Assembly (NCBI GenBank): GCA_030789695.1
Contig: CM061134.1
Span: 61,139,334 to 61,203,333, forward strand
Direction of reading: 5' to 3'
Origin: Scilla litardierei
Taxonomy: Eukaryota > Streptophyta > Magnoliopsida > Asparagales > Asparagaceae
DNA: 64,000 nucleotides
Shown here: positions 1 through 10,682 of the stretch, piece by piece
Layout: every line of letters begins with the position of its first letter
Position numbering within the stretch: the first letter of the stretch is position 1
Program-made: the position numbers and the translations under genes
The notes under the pieces: generated by a model
Told to the model about the DNA's origin: nothing
Databases searched by the model: none
Seen by the model: only the letters and a program-made list of their open reading frames with translations

Positions 1-432
1 GAGATGTTAACGTTGGATGGAAACGTGAGGATGTTGAAGATGAGGAAGATCACCTTCACTCGTTGTACTCTCCAAATTAATTCCCTCCAAGAAACGTGAG
101 GGAGATGGCTCTGATGTGATCAAATAATTTGATCACATCACCAATTTTCCCCCTAATTTTCCCTCCATATACTAATTTTCCCTCCAATTTCAAACCATGC
201 TGCCAACGGGTGAAGGGTTCTTCAAATGATGTCACCTTCAATGAGTTCAATTTCATTCAATTTCATTCAAATTTCATTCAAATTTCATTCACTGAGTTCA
301 ATTTCATTCAAATTTCATTCAAATTCAAGACAAATTCATAAGAGCTCAAATTACATGCTGACTAGGACAAAGCAATATGACTGGACTGCTGACTGGGACA
401 AAATTCAAATTATGCATGAAATATAGAATAGA
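1..432 (-). mobile_element. 5' terminal part of a Helitron (third copy, runs off the left edge)
   Basis: This stretch is nearly identical to 20697-21117, the 5' end of Helitron H1, differing by a few substitutions and a short indel. The homology stops at the same point in both copies: read on the minus strand each starts A|TCTATTCTATATTTCATG, the usual TC start of a Helitron after an A. Beyond that point one copy runs into TG-rich and the other into TA-rich microsatellite. The element therefore extends leftward out of the window. No coding sequence is visible in this part; small open frames here arise from CATTCAATTT repeats. Confidence 0.82.
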
Positions 433-493
433 TATGTATGTTTATATATATATACACACACAAATATATATATATGTATAGATATGTATGTAT

Positions 494-529
<36 letters not shown>

Positions 530-580
530 GTATATATATGTATGTATGTATATGTATATATATGTATGTATGTATATGTA
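433..580. repeat. TA/TG/CA microsatellite between two Helitrons
   Basis: Alternating TATATG, TATG and (AC)n sequence fills the space between the 5' end of the left Helitron copy and the 3' CTAG end of H1. Helitrons insert between A and T, so such a tract is an expected target. Open frames here are simple-sequence artefacts. Confidence 0.9.
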
Positions 581-609
581 CTAGTCATAACCCGTGCCCA
601 TGGGCACGG
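581..609 (-). other. Helitron H1 3' terminus: hairpin plus CTAG
   Basis: On the minus strand the palindrome CCGTGCCCATGGGCACGG is followed by seven bases and CTAG, then the flanking T. This is the rolling-circle transposition terminator expected of Helitrons. The same 3' end, with a degenerate hairpin, closes H2 at 32482. Confidence 0.9.
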
Positions 610-672
610 TTCATTTAAGCTTTTCCCCCGCAAAATCTTTGTTCCCCAAAAAATTATTTCTACAGCCAAAAT

Positions 673-1375
673 TTAAAAGAACAAATTAGCGTAAAAATAT
701 TTAGCGGCACGGGCACCTTCGGCGTGGACGCCTTTGGCACGGAACAACAAATACATAACAGAACAACAAATTCGACACAGGTGCCATCGGTGCGAAACAA
801 TGCACGAGTGTCTTCGGTGCGGAATTACAAATTCGACGCAGGCGCCTTTGGCGCAAAACAACAAATTAGCGTAACAAATTTTGCAAGACAACAAATTCGA
901 TGCTAAACATCGCGCGAGCGCATTCAGCACTGAACAACAAATTCGGCGCGGGTGCTTTTGGCGCGGAACAACAAAGTAGCGTAAAAAATTGCATAGCGCC
1001 TTCGACGCGGTTGCTGATTGTTGGTGCGAAACAACGCGTGAGTGCATTCGATACTGAACAACAAATTCGATGCGGGTGCATTTGGCGCCGAACAACAAAT
1101 TAGCATAAAAATTTAGCACGGGCGCCTTCAGCGCATTTGGCACGAAACAACAAATTCGGTGCATGCGCATTTGGCACGAAACAACAAATTTGGCCCAGTC
1201 GCCTTTGGCACGGAACAACAAATTAACATAAAAATTGCACGGGCGTCGTTTGTTGGCGCAGAACAACGCGCAAGCGCATTCGGTGCAGAACAACAAATTC
1301 GGTGCATGTGTCTTTGGCATGGAACAACAAATTAGCGTAAAAAATTCGACGGGGCGCCTTCGGCACGGAACAACA
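673..1375. repeat. GC-rich degenerate minisatellite inside H1
   Basis: The stretch repeats GGCGCGGAACAACAAATT and variants, interleaved with GCGCCTTTGGCGC-like palindromes and TTAGCGTAAAAA. Spacing is irregular, about 30 to 65 bases. The repeats leave long open frames on both strands (for example 673-1320 minus), whose peptides are only the repeat read in several frames. It lies just inside the 3' end of H1. Confidence 0.75.
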
Positions 1376-1949
1376 AACCTCAGGGTATTTTCCGGTGACA
1401 GTACTAACTTAAATTTTTTATGTATTTGTTGCTTCGCTGAATTTTTTTACGCAAATTTTTTTACATTGTTTAATTTAATGGATCATGTTTCTCCACAATC
1501 TTTTCAAGGCACTTTTAATTTTAAAGTTCTGGTTCCCAAGACACTTTTCCCCCCAAAATTTAAGTTTTCCGGCTAATTTTTTTCACAAAATCCAATTTCA
1601 ACCATTGATTTACCAAGATTTGTATCCACTAAAGTTTGTTAGAAATATTATAGAAATAAGGTTGTCAAATTATTTACGTTTTCTCTAGAATTCAAAAAAC
1701 TTTTTCAACTGTATAATAGTTGGATACAAATTAAACAAAAATATTATAGAAATATGGTCAAATGAGATACCGCTTGAGTCATGTTGGAAATTTATAGAAT
1801 CAATGCAAGTTTTTCATCAAAGAGCACATGCAATCAAAAAACAGCCTAATTGCCTAAATATTTGTCATCGGACTTAAATTTGCAGCCTTCTAAACCGCCT
1901 CACACACTCTCACACACAGAGACACCCACCATCCCCTGAAAAAATAGAA

Positions 1950-2215
1950 ATTAAAACCCCAAAGGTCATCGAAGAAACTGGCTCGATAGCTCTTCTCTGA
2001 GGGTATGCATTGCTGAGTAGTGGCCATGTATTCTCCTTCGCTCTTGAGATGCTCTTCTTTGGGGAGGTTGCAGCACACTATCTCAACCACCTTGGCAGGA
2101 TATGCATTGATTAAACATTGCCTCAAATTTAGTCCTTCATTGAACATGGGATCCGTCAGCATTTTTCAAGTAAAAGTCTCTAACAAAATGTTCCCAAAAC
2201 TGTAAACATTTGCCT
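1950..2215 (-). pseudogene. Captured fragment of an LRR receptor-like kinase (end of kinase domain)
   Basis: Translated on the minus strand, the fragment reads VYSFGNILLETFT, a stop (TGA), then K-M-L-TDPMFNEGLNLRQ and later AYPAKVVEIV. This matches the C-terminal kinase-lobe pattern of XII-type LRR receptor kinases of the EFR/Xa21 kind: VYSFGILLLE, a TDEMF-like segment, and L-P-x-x-V-x-x-I-V-D. The in-frame TGA and the lack of the rest of the kinase make it a fragment. It lies on the same strand as the Helitron Rep/helicase and toward the element's 3' end, so I infer capture. Borders are approximate. Confidence 0.7.
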
Positions 2216-2580
2216 TTGCCCTTGTATAGACTTTTTCATGTACTCTGTTGAATACATTCAAGCCACCACATCGATTTGTATCAGGCAAGAAATATAATCA
2301 TGCACTATAAATGGATGCAATATAAATGAATGTACAATATCCAAAAAGAAAAAGTAGCAGCAATGGACTATTATGTACTGGGTTTGTGCATTTCCAAAAA
2401 TTTTATCCCTTTTCAAATCTAAATTTCTTGAATTAATCATGTTACACAACATTTACATTTGAGCTACCCCTTATGCAAATACAGGCACAACATTACATTT
2501 AAATGGACAAAAAGAAAAAAAATAGAAGAAAGAATATTATACATGACTATAGTCATTTGAATATCATCACAATGAGACTA

Positions 2581-3087
2581 TTATAGTACAAATTCATTAT
2601 CTAAGAGGCTTTGAGCAAAGCGTGATCCCTGGTATAGGAAAATCGATACATAATTTTCATTACCGTGTGCCATCGATACATAATTTTCATCACCGCGTGT
2701 CCAGTACAGCTCATCAAGCGTGATCCCTGGTATAGAAAATCCATACTTCAATCGCAGCTCCTCTTCTTCTTCCTCTTCTCCGTCATCATATAATAGAAGC
2801 TCATCACCTCTAACCAATTAATCCATAAAAATCGATAATTATAAATCAAATTGAGAAACCCAATCCCTACAATAATCCACTTTATGAGAAACTGGATAAT
2901 GAAAAAAATCTACTTCACGAACTCTACCCACATTGCGAACATATAAATAATTAAACCAAAAAAATAGCAAAACCACTAAAAGAAACAAAAAGATAGCAGA
3001 GAGCTTACATGAACATGGCAGAAAAATTGAGCGTAGCGATCGTTCGCCACCGCAACATTTGGGTGGAGGGAATGCAACATGGACCAT
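2581..3087 (-). other. Unidentified open segments, possibly captured exons
   Basis: Two minus-strand open frames (2581-2817 and 2839-3087) are present. The first has a run of glutamates and an internal direct duplication: the GATCCCTGGTATAG and CGATACATAATTTTCAT blocks each occur twice. The second has a hydrophobic stretch rich in Leu/Phe/Val. I recognise neither. A run of G begins near 3210. Confidence 0.25.
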
Positions 3088-3517
3088 TATTTTATGGTTC
3101 TAACACATAAAATGGTAGATATAATTTAAACTCAGTCAATTTTAATAACTTTTTATTTTATGTATGTAAAATTAACAGCTGATGATAGGAAGATGCCCAT
3201 CTCACAAAATCGGGGGGGGGGGGGGGGTGTGTGGGTGTTCTTGAATTTGAGTTCAGAATCTGAATTTATCAAGCAGATGATAGAAGCCCCTTAATTCTAA
3301 AGCGTTCAATATGGCAAGTCATAATTTAATTTTTGTAAGAAGTTGCTGAATTTCAAAAGTAGTTAGTACAATCACATAATCTTGTATTAAAAAAATATAA
3401 GCAAGTGGTATTATGAAGAGATTATTCCTAATTAGGAAGTGACATTGAGTTGTTACAGGCTTGCACTCCAAATAACAACAGAGTAGATGGCATTTTCAAA
3501 ACAAAGGAATGGGTTAC

Positions 3518-3873
3518 TTTGGTGGGTTCATTTTCTTCAAGCAAAACATATGCAATACCCATACAATAATAGATGTTGATATCAACTTAGAAGGAACAAC
3601 TACTAATGGAGCAACCATTCTCATTAGTATCCAATGGATACGTTGATTTAAACTCAAAAGTCTGATCATCCAATAGCCTAACAAAATGTGTTTCAGAGGA
3701 ATCATATGTACTTGTATGGCAGTTTTGAAAGCTATATATGGAAAACGTCCAAGACTGCTCCAAATGGTAGATCCACCGTGCATGTTCTCCCAATGGGATC
3801 GAGCAAATGTGAAGCTTCTGAATATCATCCATAGTTCTGATTGAAAGCCCACCCTCCTTGGCAAATTGCAAGG
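3518..3873 (-). pseudogene. DDB1: Captured DDB1 exon (damaged DNA-binding protein 1)
   Basis: The minus-strand exon lies between an acceptor (TTCCAACAG) and a donor (AAA|GTAACC). It encodes FAKEGGLSIRTMDDIQKLHI, SIPLGEHAR, HFVRLLDDQTFEF and STYPLD, then SCSF, a TAA stop, and Y-Y-C-M-G-x-AYVLLEENEPTK. This is the order seen in plant DDB1, the WD40-rich adaptor of CUL4 ubiquitin ligases. Only one exon's worth is present, and the stop sits just after SCSF, where DDB1 continues. It lies on the sense strand of H1, so it is a captured pseudo-exon. Intact splice borders mean it could be spliced into an element transcript. Confidence 0.9.
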
Positions 3874-4114
3874 CTGTTGGAATCAGAAAGAATTAAGTTA
3901 TGAACAAATACAAAAGCATTGTTCACAAAAACAGCTAGAAATAGATCCATTTGTCTCCACTATTAACAAATACATAAGCTTTGGAAGCATTGCACAATTT
4001 TGTCAACAAATAAAGTATAATAAAATAAAAGAGAGGAAAATAAAAAAGGATTAGACAACCAGTAAGATAAAGCAGAGATGATAAATCAACTAATACAAAG
4101 GGATTATACAAACA

Positions 4115-4387
4115 TCAAGATACAGCAGAGACAATAGATGAACTAATACAACAACATGAACTGTCATACCCCACTCGCGGGTAGTATGAAAATTGAGTTG
4201 CCGAATTCAATACCTCATCATCAAATTCAGCAAGAGACCGGCCATACCCCCCTCGCGGGTAGTGACCATGACCGGAGTGCAACGAACCCAACCCAAAATG
4301 CCTTATATCAATGAGAAAGGAACAATCCAAAATGTAAGATATGATCGCTTCATCGATGCCTCTTCCCGTATTGTAATCTCTCTGCAA
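4115..4387 (-). other. Unidentified open segment with duplicated ACCCGCGAG block
   Basis: A minus-strand open frame contains two copies of a CTACCCGCGAG-GGGTATG block, about 65 bases apart, so the peptide repeats Y-Y/H-PR-x-GY. I do not recognise the protein. It lies between the DDB1 and MDL fragments and may be another captured exon. Confidence 0.25.
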
Positions 4388-4986
4388 ACAAACAGAATCT
4401 CATTAAAACAAAAACTGATTCCAAGCTAGAGTTAAGTTGGTCAAATAGAAGCATTATTGATTTTAATTGCAACCCCAAATCTAACCCCAAATCTAACTGA
4501 ATTACAAACCGAAGGTTTTATTCAACTCATCAATTTACAAATTTTTCCTTTTTTGGTTTGATTGATTTTTCATTCATAATTCAATTGATACTTGAGCTAC
4601 AGAAACAAAAAATGAGTAAAATTGATGTTGAAAGCTACAAACTAAATTATACAGCATGAATGAGTGTATCTTTTCAACAAATTACAAAAAGTTTGTTAAA
4701 GAACAAATTTTTGCATCTCTATTTGCCAGAGCTATAACTTTGTGGTTCGAATGACAGCATAGAAGTGGATTATAGATGCAAATCAATATCAAAGCAACAT
4801 GCACCACATGAATTTAATAATGAATGAATGTTTACATAATTACATGATCTATTTTTGATGTGAAGCATGTAAACACTAAGCCAATTTTTGAATCTGATGG
4901 GCCTAAGAACCATAAACATTGCAATGAGAAAAAAAAGCGCATGACACTGCAGACTACTTCCAGTTGTAGAAGACTAAATTTCTTAC

Positions 4987-5187
4987 CTTTGTATCATACA
5001 ACTTGAGAAAGAAACATGACTTCGGAACAAACAACTTGCTCTCCAAGATCAAAGCAATAGCATCACTAAGCTTCTTATTCACATCAGGATTGAGGCCTCC
5101 AATAAAAACCAGTTCACCATAACCAGCAGGCTACTCTGTTGCACCAAATGCCATTGGCATAGATCCTTTAAGCACTATCATCACATA
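4987..5187 (-). pseudogene. MDL: Captured MIF/MDL tautomerase-like exon
   Basis: The minus-strand exon ends at a good donor (ACAAAG|GTAAGA). It encodes YVMIVLKGSMPMAFGATE, a TAG stop, PAGYGELVFIGGLNPDVNKK, a short linker, then SKLFVPKSCFFLKLYDTK. This is the second exon of plant MIF/D-dopachrome tautomerase-like genes; the GGLNPDVNKKLS and VPKSxFFLKxYDTK segments are diagnostic. The TAG falls where the family has D, and the normal acceptor AG is not evident, so it is a broken captured fragment. Earlier and later exons were not found. Confidence 0.85.
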
Positions 5188-5399
5188 ATGTCAACAGAAT
5201 AGCAAAGAACTACTAAAATTACTGTAACTTTGCAATGGTTAACTTTATAATTAACACAAATAACTTCCCAAAAAATGAACATTCAGATTTAAATTCTATA
5301 AGACACATGAAAGAGTTAGCTGATAAATCAAATAAATCAAAAGAGATGGAGCCGAGTAACATGTATCGACAATTAACATGATAATTGGGACGGGGATGC

Positions 5400-7560
5400 A
5401 TAACTTAAATTACTTAAGTTTATCAAGAACTGTGAGGATCTAGTTTTGGATCATTCCTCTTTCCAAAATATTTTAAGACCTCTAATTTCTTTACATATAT
5501 ATTTCGATGCGATAAATTACAGTACGCAATCCTAATTAATATAGTGCCATGATGCCAAAGAAAAGAGCAATTACACAATTACAGATGTTATCCTGGTTCT
5601 GATTAATCTCTTAAATCGTTCTTCTGTCATATTTCTCCTTTATTTTCTGGAAGAATATGCACTTTGTATTGCATTTCTCTTGAATTTGATAAAGAACGTA
5701 TAAGTGAAGATAACAAAGAAAGAATAAGTGAAAGAGAAACAGGAGAAGACATAAGAATCAAAGGAACCCTCTTAGCCTATAGCTAATTCTCTTGATTCTT
5801 CTCTCTTCTAAACTCTCTCTGTCTCTCTCATATTAACCTTCTTAAGTACCAATGATTCCCCCTCTCTCATATTTCCCTTATTAAGTACCAATGATTCCCC
5901 CAATTAGTACACATCTAGTGTAATTTCTGGGAATAATCATATTTCACAAAAAACAGCAAAACATGAACCAACTTTTAATATTATGTTCAAAGAACATCAA
6001 GGACTCAAAACATTTTGTACACCACCCGTAAGCTAACCTCTCAGTATATTGCAAAGCATCATATAACTCAAAAGTATATGTAATTATCAAAGAGGAGAAA
6101 TCATTAAATTAAGTTAAGAATATAACTAATATGATCAAATCAACAGAAAATCTTCTATTGCTGTTTCGAGTCTTGTTCTCTTGCTGATTGATTATGAAAA
6201 TAGAGAAAAAATTGCCCTCACCTTTCAGGAAAGAGTGATGCATATATATAGTCCAATACCGACTTACATATTTCAATATATATAGTAGATGATGTTATCA
6301 TCTACACAGCCGAGCTTATTATTAGCAACAGATTGTTAGACATATCTCTTCCAATTATAGACAAACGTCGTCCTCCAAAAAGACGCGTTCAAATAACAAT
6401 TATAAAATTGGCTCCTTCATTGTATCATATTCTATTAGAAAATGAGTAGTTCTCAGCTAGGTTTCTTTCGCTCCGTCTCCAACTACTCTTTCCTTTATTC
6501 TCTGATGATCAAAGAGGACAGTAGAGAGGAAGGATGTAAAGGATCTTATAGACTTCATTACAAAAGTTAGTAGTAAGTGAGTTAATTTCATACTTATCAA
6601 TAAGTTAAGTTCCTACTATAATTGAGTGAGTTAAGTTTGATGGAAATGTTAAAAGGTCTTAAAACTGGATTCTCATGCATCTAATGAGATTCACATTAAA
6701 GATATATCTACGATTTCATTAGATGGAAACTCAACTAAATCAAATGCAAAACATAAAAGATGAAAGTGACAGAATATATAATAAATTGATATGAAGATAA
6801 TCAATAGATTTAGTAAAACACAACCTAAATGCTATTTCTTAAACATAAACCACAAATGAAATGAACATATTTTCCATAGGATGAAATATGCAAAAAAAAA
6901 GACAACCAACATAAGTTTAATAAACACCGAGCACATGTAAATTACATATGGTGGGTGGCTGCATCATGCATACAGAACAAAAGAATAGTGGAACAGAAGA
7001 TAGACTATAACGAAACCAATATGATAAATATCAATTAGAATTTGTAAGAAGAATACATGCAAACATGGGTTTTTCTCAAAATTAATGTAATACAACAAAT
7101 AATTTACTTACCAAACATAAAAAGATTAAATTATAAAAACTAATGCAGATTTGAGTTGTTTATGAAAACTAATGAAGATTCAACTCCCCTACAAATCAAA
7201 ACTAATGATATTTTATTGAGCAAACTAAAGCTCAGATAAACATGAGAAACTCTGACCAAAACTCCATTTACCATGATAGTACAAAGCAAACCTGTCAGAC
7301 TGAGATGAGGCACCTTGCTTTCTAGGAGGTCGTAGTCTAAAATCATTGGCTTTCCCATTTACAACGGTAAGGATTTCAGATCACACTATTGCAAGCTTAT
7401 CATGCAAAAATATTGTGGACGAAAAAATAAACATCAATAGCCAGAGAAATGAGGAATGTTCTGATAAGAGTCTAACGGTTGGTATAAGCCAAAAAATACC
7501 AAGACTATAATGATTGTTGCTCTCTCAATAGCCAGAGAAATGATAAATGAGGAATGTGCA
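5400..7560. other. AT-rich interior of H1, no gene recognised
   Basis: This stretch has low GC and scattered stops. A block ending CCAATGATTCCCCC is duplicated at about 5830-5905. A minus-strand open frame at 7140-7358 gives no family I recognise. Nothing else can be supported. Confidence 0.5.
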
Positions 7561-7564
7561 GTGT

Positions 7565-7875
7565 AGCCACCACCTTCAAAATATTCACCCTCTCAAAATT
7601 TTGGATCCCCTTAATTTAAACAAATAGCAATAATTATAGCACAATAATTGTCAGTTACTTTCCCAAAAATATGTTAGTTCCTCCAACATTTAATTTCCCC
7701 TATGGAATTTAGTTCCCCTAAAAATTTTACTTCCCCCAAAATTTAGTTCCCTAGAGATTTAACCCGTACCCAGCAAAAAAGTAGTCCTCTAAAACAGTAA
7801 AGGGCAAAAAAATTTTAGTTACCCTCAAAATGTCATTCCCCGGTTATTTAAAATATTCACCCCTTAAAATCTTGG
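7565..7875 (-). repeat. Relic Helitron 3' subterminal sequence inside H1
   Basis: Read on the minus strand, this matches the last roughly 250 bases of H2 (32237-32460): GGATCCAAGATTTT, GAATATTTTAAAT, then degenerate repeats of the type GGAACTAAATTTTGGGGGAA, then ACAATTATTGTGCT. The match stops just where H2 continues into its hairpin and CTAG, so the terminator itself is missing here. Confidence 0.65.
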
Positions 7876-7879
7876 ATCC

Positions 7880-9900
7880 CCTAATGTTAAACGAATATCA
7901 ATAATTAAATCACAAAAATTAAAGGGAGAAAAATAATGACGTTCATCTCTACGGTTAATTTTTTTTTCTTTGCTTGCTTGTATATTAACAACATACTTCA
8001 ATGATGAAGTTAAACTGACCATGCTAATTTTCAGAATCCTATAAATAGAATTTGAGAACTTAGCTTCGCAGAAATTATATTGGAGTTGTCCCCTATATGT
8101 TGACAGAAGTAACTATTACAATCTCTAAATGCTTAATTCTGACATGTCAATCTTGCAATCTTATTATTGTGGCACAATATATAGTTGAAACTGGATCCTT
8201 CTCACATATTATTTTTATTTCTTCCAAATTCCCCCCCACCAATTTTTAACACAAAATCCTAGTCATATATGGCCTTTATCCTTGTCAGCATCATTTATCC
8301 TAGTCATATCCTAGTCATCGTGTCCTAGTAGGATATAATTCAAAAACTTCCCTCAATTGTTTAATAGATGACAGAAGCACCTCGTGAAACATGAATTTTG
8401 CTTTGCCATCATCAGTATGGGTCCAGGCATAACAACCTCATGTGTGTGCGTATATGTTCTTTGCAGAGGTTTGTGTGTGCGTATATGTTCTTTGCAGAGG
8501 TTAACATGTCTGCTAGGCTATAGTAGTTTTTAGTCAACCCCTGCCCCAACAAAAATGCTCAGGCTGAGGAGGAAGACAGAAACATGTCTCAAATCGAAGA
8601 TTCATTCTGTCCAATGTTTCAACTGCTAGGAAACTGACCGGTTTCATGATAGCTTTATGAAATGTCTACCTACTTTGGTTCTCATATTCCATAGGTAAAC
8701 AATGTAAAATATAAGATAATGGACCACCATTAACAGATCAATTAAACAATATCAAGTAAACAAATCTATGCACAACTTAGCCTCACCAAAGCGTCCACTT
8801 GAAGTGTACATCCACACATTCCCTTGCCCTTAGAACCAACACAAAATGGTGACCATGACTGCATAAGAAACAAAGATCATATTATGAATGTAAAGAAGAC
8901 AAATAACAACAAAACAAACAAATAAGAACTTAGTGCATATGACTATAAAGACAGCTATCATCACCTCTTTAAATACTACAACCTCGCCTGCCATAGCACA
9001 TTACGATTCCGGCTTCGCCTCAACGTAATCGATAACTTTTAGAGAGATTATAATGTAAATATACGTATGACACATGTAATCAAAAAAATCTGGATATACT
9101 CATTTTACCAGGTCAATGATAATCACATACCAGGTCAATGATAGACATGTAAACCAAGTGGATTCTAACTTCATAGAGTTTCAGAATATACACATCCCAA
9201 AACACATGCTATGACATAGGATAAGAGAGATGCAGAGGAAAGTTGGGGTTGCCAATGATATTTAAAAAATCTCAACATTATAAAATTATGGTAGAAGCAT
9301 TCAACAACGGGATTTTTTAGACATGTAAACCAAGTGGATTCTAACTTCATAGAGTTTCAGAATATACACAGCCCAAACCTTCGTATCAAGAATACTACTT
9401 GCAAATCCAAAACCTAAAACATCATAAAATTGAAAGAGAACTATTTTAGGACTTAAGACAACATTTTTTTTACATCGACTTATAATATCACACAACCTAA
9501 ACTATATGCTAAAAGAAAAACCCTTAACTATGAACAAATATACACAAAAATACATTCTGGATTGAACAACCATGCAGTCCAATTTCAAAACCACCATCTC
9601 TCACACCGGCATTTAAAACCAACAAAATTTACATATGACTCTAGGGCCGTGTGTCCTGAAAATTAAAAATAAAATCATAGATTAGAATAGGAAAATTAGA
9701 AACGAAGATATATCTAATTACTTTGTACAACTCACTATTATTACCTTCATCATGTTTAAGCAGAAAACCTTTTACTCATCACATTATAAAAAGATGACGT
9801 GTCAAGCTCAATCCAAAGTGGAGAGTTAATAGGATGAGCAATAACCTAGATAAATTAAGAACATAAATTTCCTAGAAAAATTAATATATATGTGAAAATA
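7880..9900. other. AT-rich interior of H1 with small duplications, no gene recognised
   Basis: A 31-bp perfect tandem pair containing CGTATATGTTCTTTGCAGAG lies at about 8440-8502. A block starting AGACATGTAAACCAAGTGG recurs at 9143 and 9320. Minus-strand sequence at 8780-8860 reads NVWMYTSSGRFGEAK before a possible donor, but I cannot assign it. No gene is called. Confidence 0.45.
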
Positions 9901-9929
9901 TGGAAAATTTTAAATTTATACATTTATTT

Positions 9930-10565
9930 ACCTTTTTTCGTTGGAGTGGTGGATGTCGTGCTTTCTGGAACCAAGCAAGCTCGGCAAGAACCATCTTCCA
10001 CTTCTACAACAAAAAAGGTATTTGGATGGTCAATGAAGAGGATATTTTGAAAAACAAAATCTAAGATTTTTATATTACCTCGGAAAAGAAGATTGCTTTG
10101 TCTTCAATGTGACTCGTCGCCGTTGCTTGTAAAGTTCTTTTAGCAATTTGCTGAAAATAATAATAATAATAATAAACAGTCACTAATTTTTAATTTCAAA
10201 ATGGGAATGTTTGTAACGGTATGCATACCTTATCAAAACAAAATCCGATATAACCCCGTAGCCTGACATTTATGTGATTGTTTTGAAGTAACAGAACCTG
10301 TGAGAAGAAAAATGTTAATGCAAACATAGTATATTAAAAATATAATGTAGAATTATGATAAGAAACTTACAGTTTTTGCCAAATCTGCATCATCATCTAT
10401 CTATATAAAAATACAAACCAATATTTTATCAAACAATGCATACCGAAAACTATTAAGTCATGCAATGAAATGTAGTAAAGGAAAAAATTTGTTACCCTGC
10501 CATATTTGGTAATGTGGGTCCACATTTTAAAGCATGGTAACGTATGATAATGCTATACCTGCATG
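9930..10565 (-). CDS. Small spliced reading frame downstream of the Helitron helicase, unknown function
   Basis: Several minus-strand segments have matching splice signals. They read, in order: HTLPCFKMWTHITKYG; IDDDADLAKT; VLLLQNNHINVRLRGYIGFC; IAKRTLQATATSHIEDKAI; VEDGSCRACLVPES. Donors and acceptors flank most of them (for example TTCTCACAG|GTTCTG and GATAAG|GTATGC). Helitrons often carry an RPA-like second gene near this place, and these exons could be its remains or a C-terminal extension of the helicase gene. I see no diagnostic OB-fold motif, so the assignment is open. Exon joins are inferred. Confidence 0.4.
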
Positions 10566-10682
10566 TTAGACAATAATCGATAATAATTTTTTAAAAGATC
10601 ATTTAAACAAATAATATAAATAAAACAATGTAAAGAAAGAAAGTTAAAAAACTTACATACAATTTTTATCATTCATTGGAAA

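Noticed and set aside
442..676. Open frames on both strands rich in Tyr/Ile/Thr/His
   Set aside because: They are translations of TA/TG/CA microsatellite.
673..1320. 215-codon minus-strand frame
   Set aside because: It is the GC-rich minisatellite read through; both strands are open and no domain appears.
9930..10565. Firm call of an RPA-like gene for the exons after the helicase
   Set aside because: Helitrons often carry one, but I see no diagnostic OB-fold motif, so only an unknown frame is reported.
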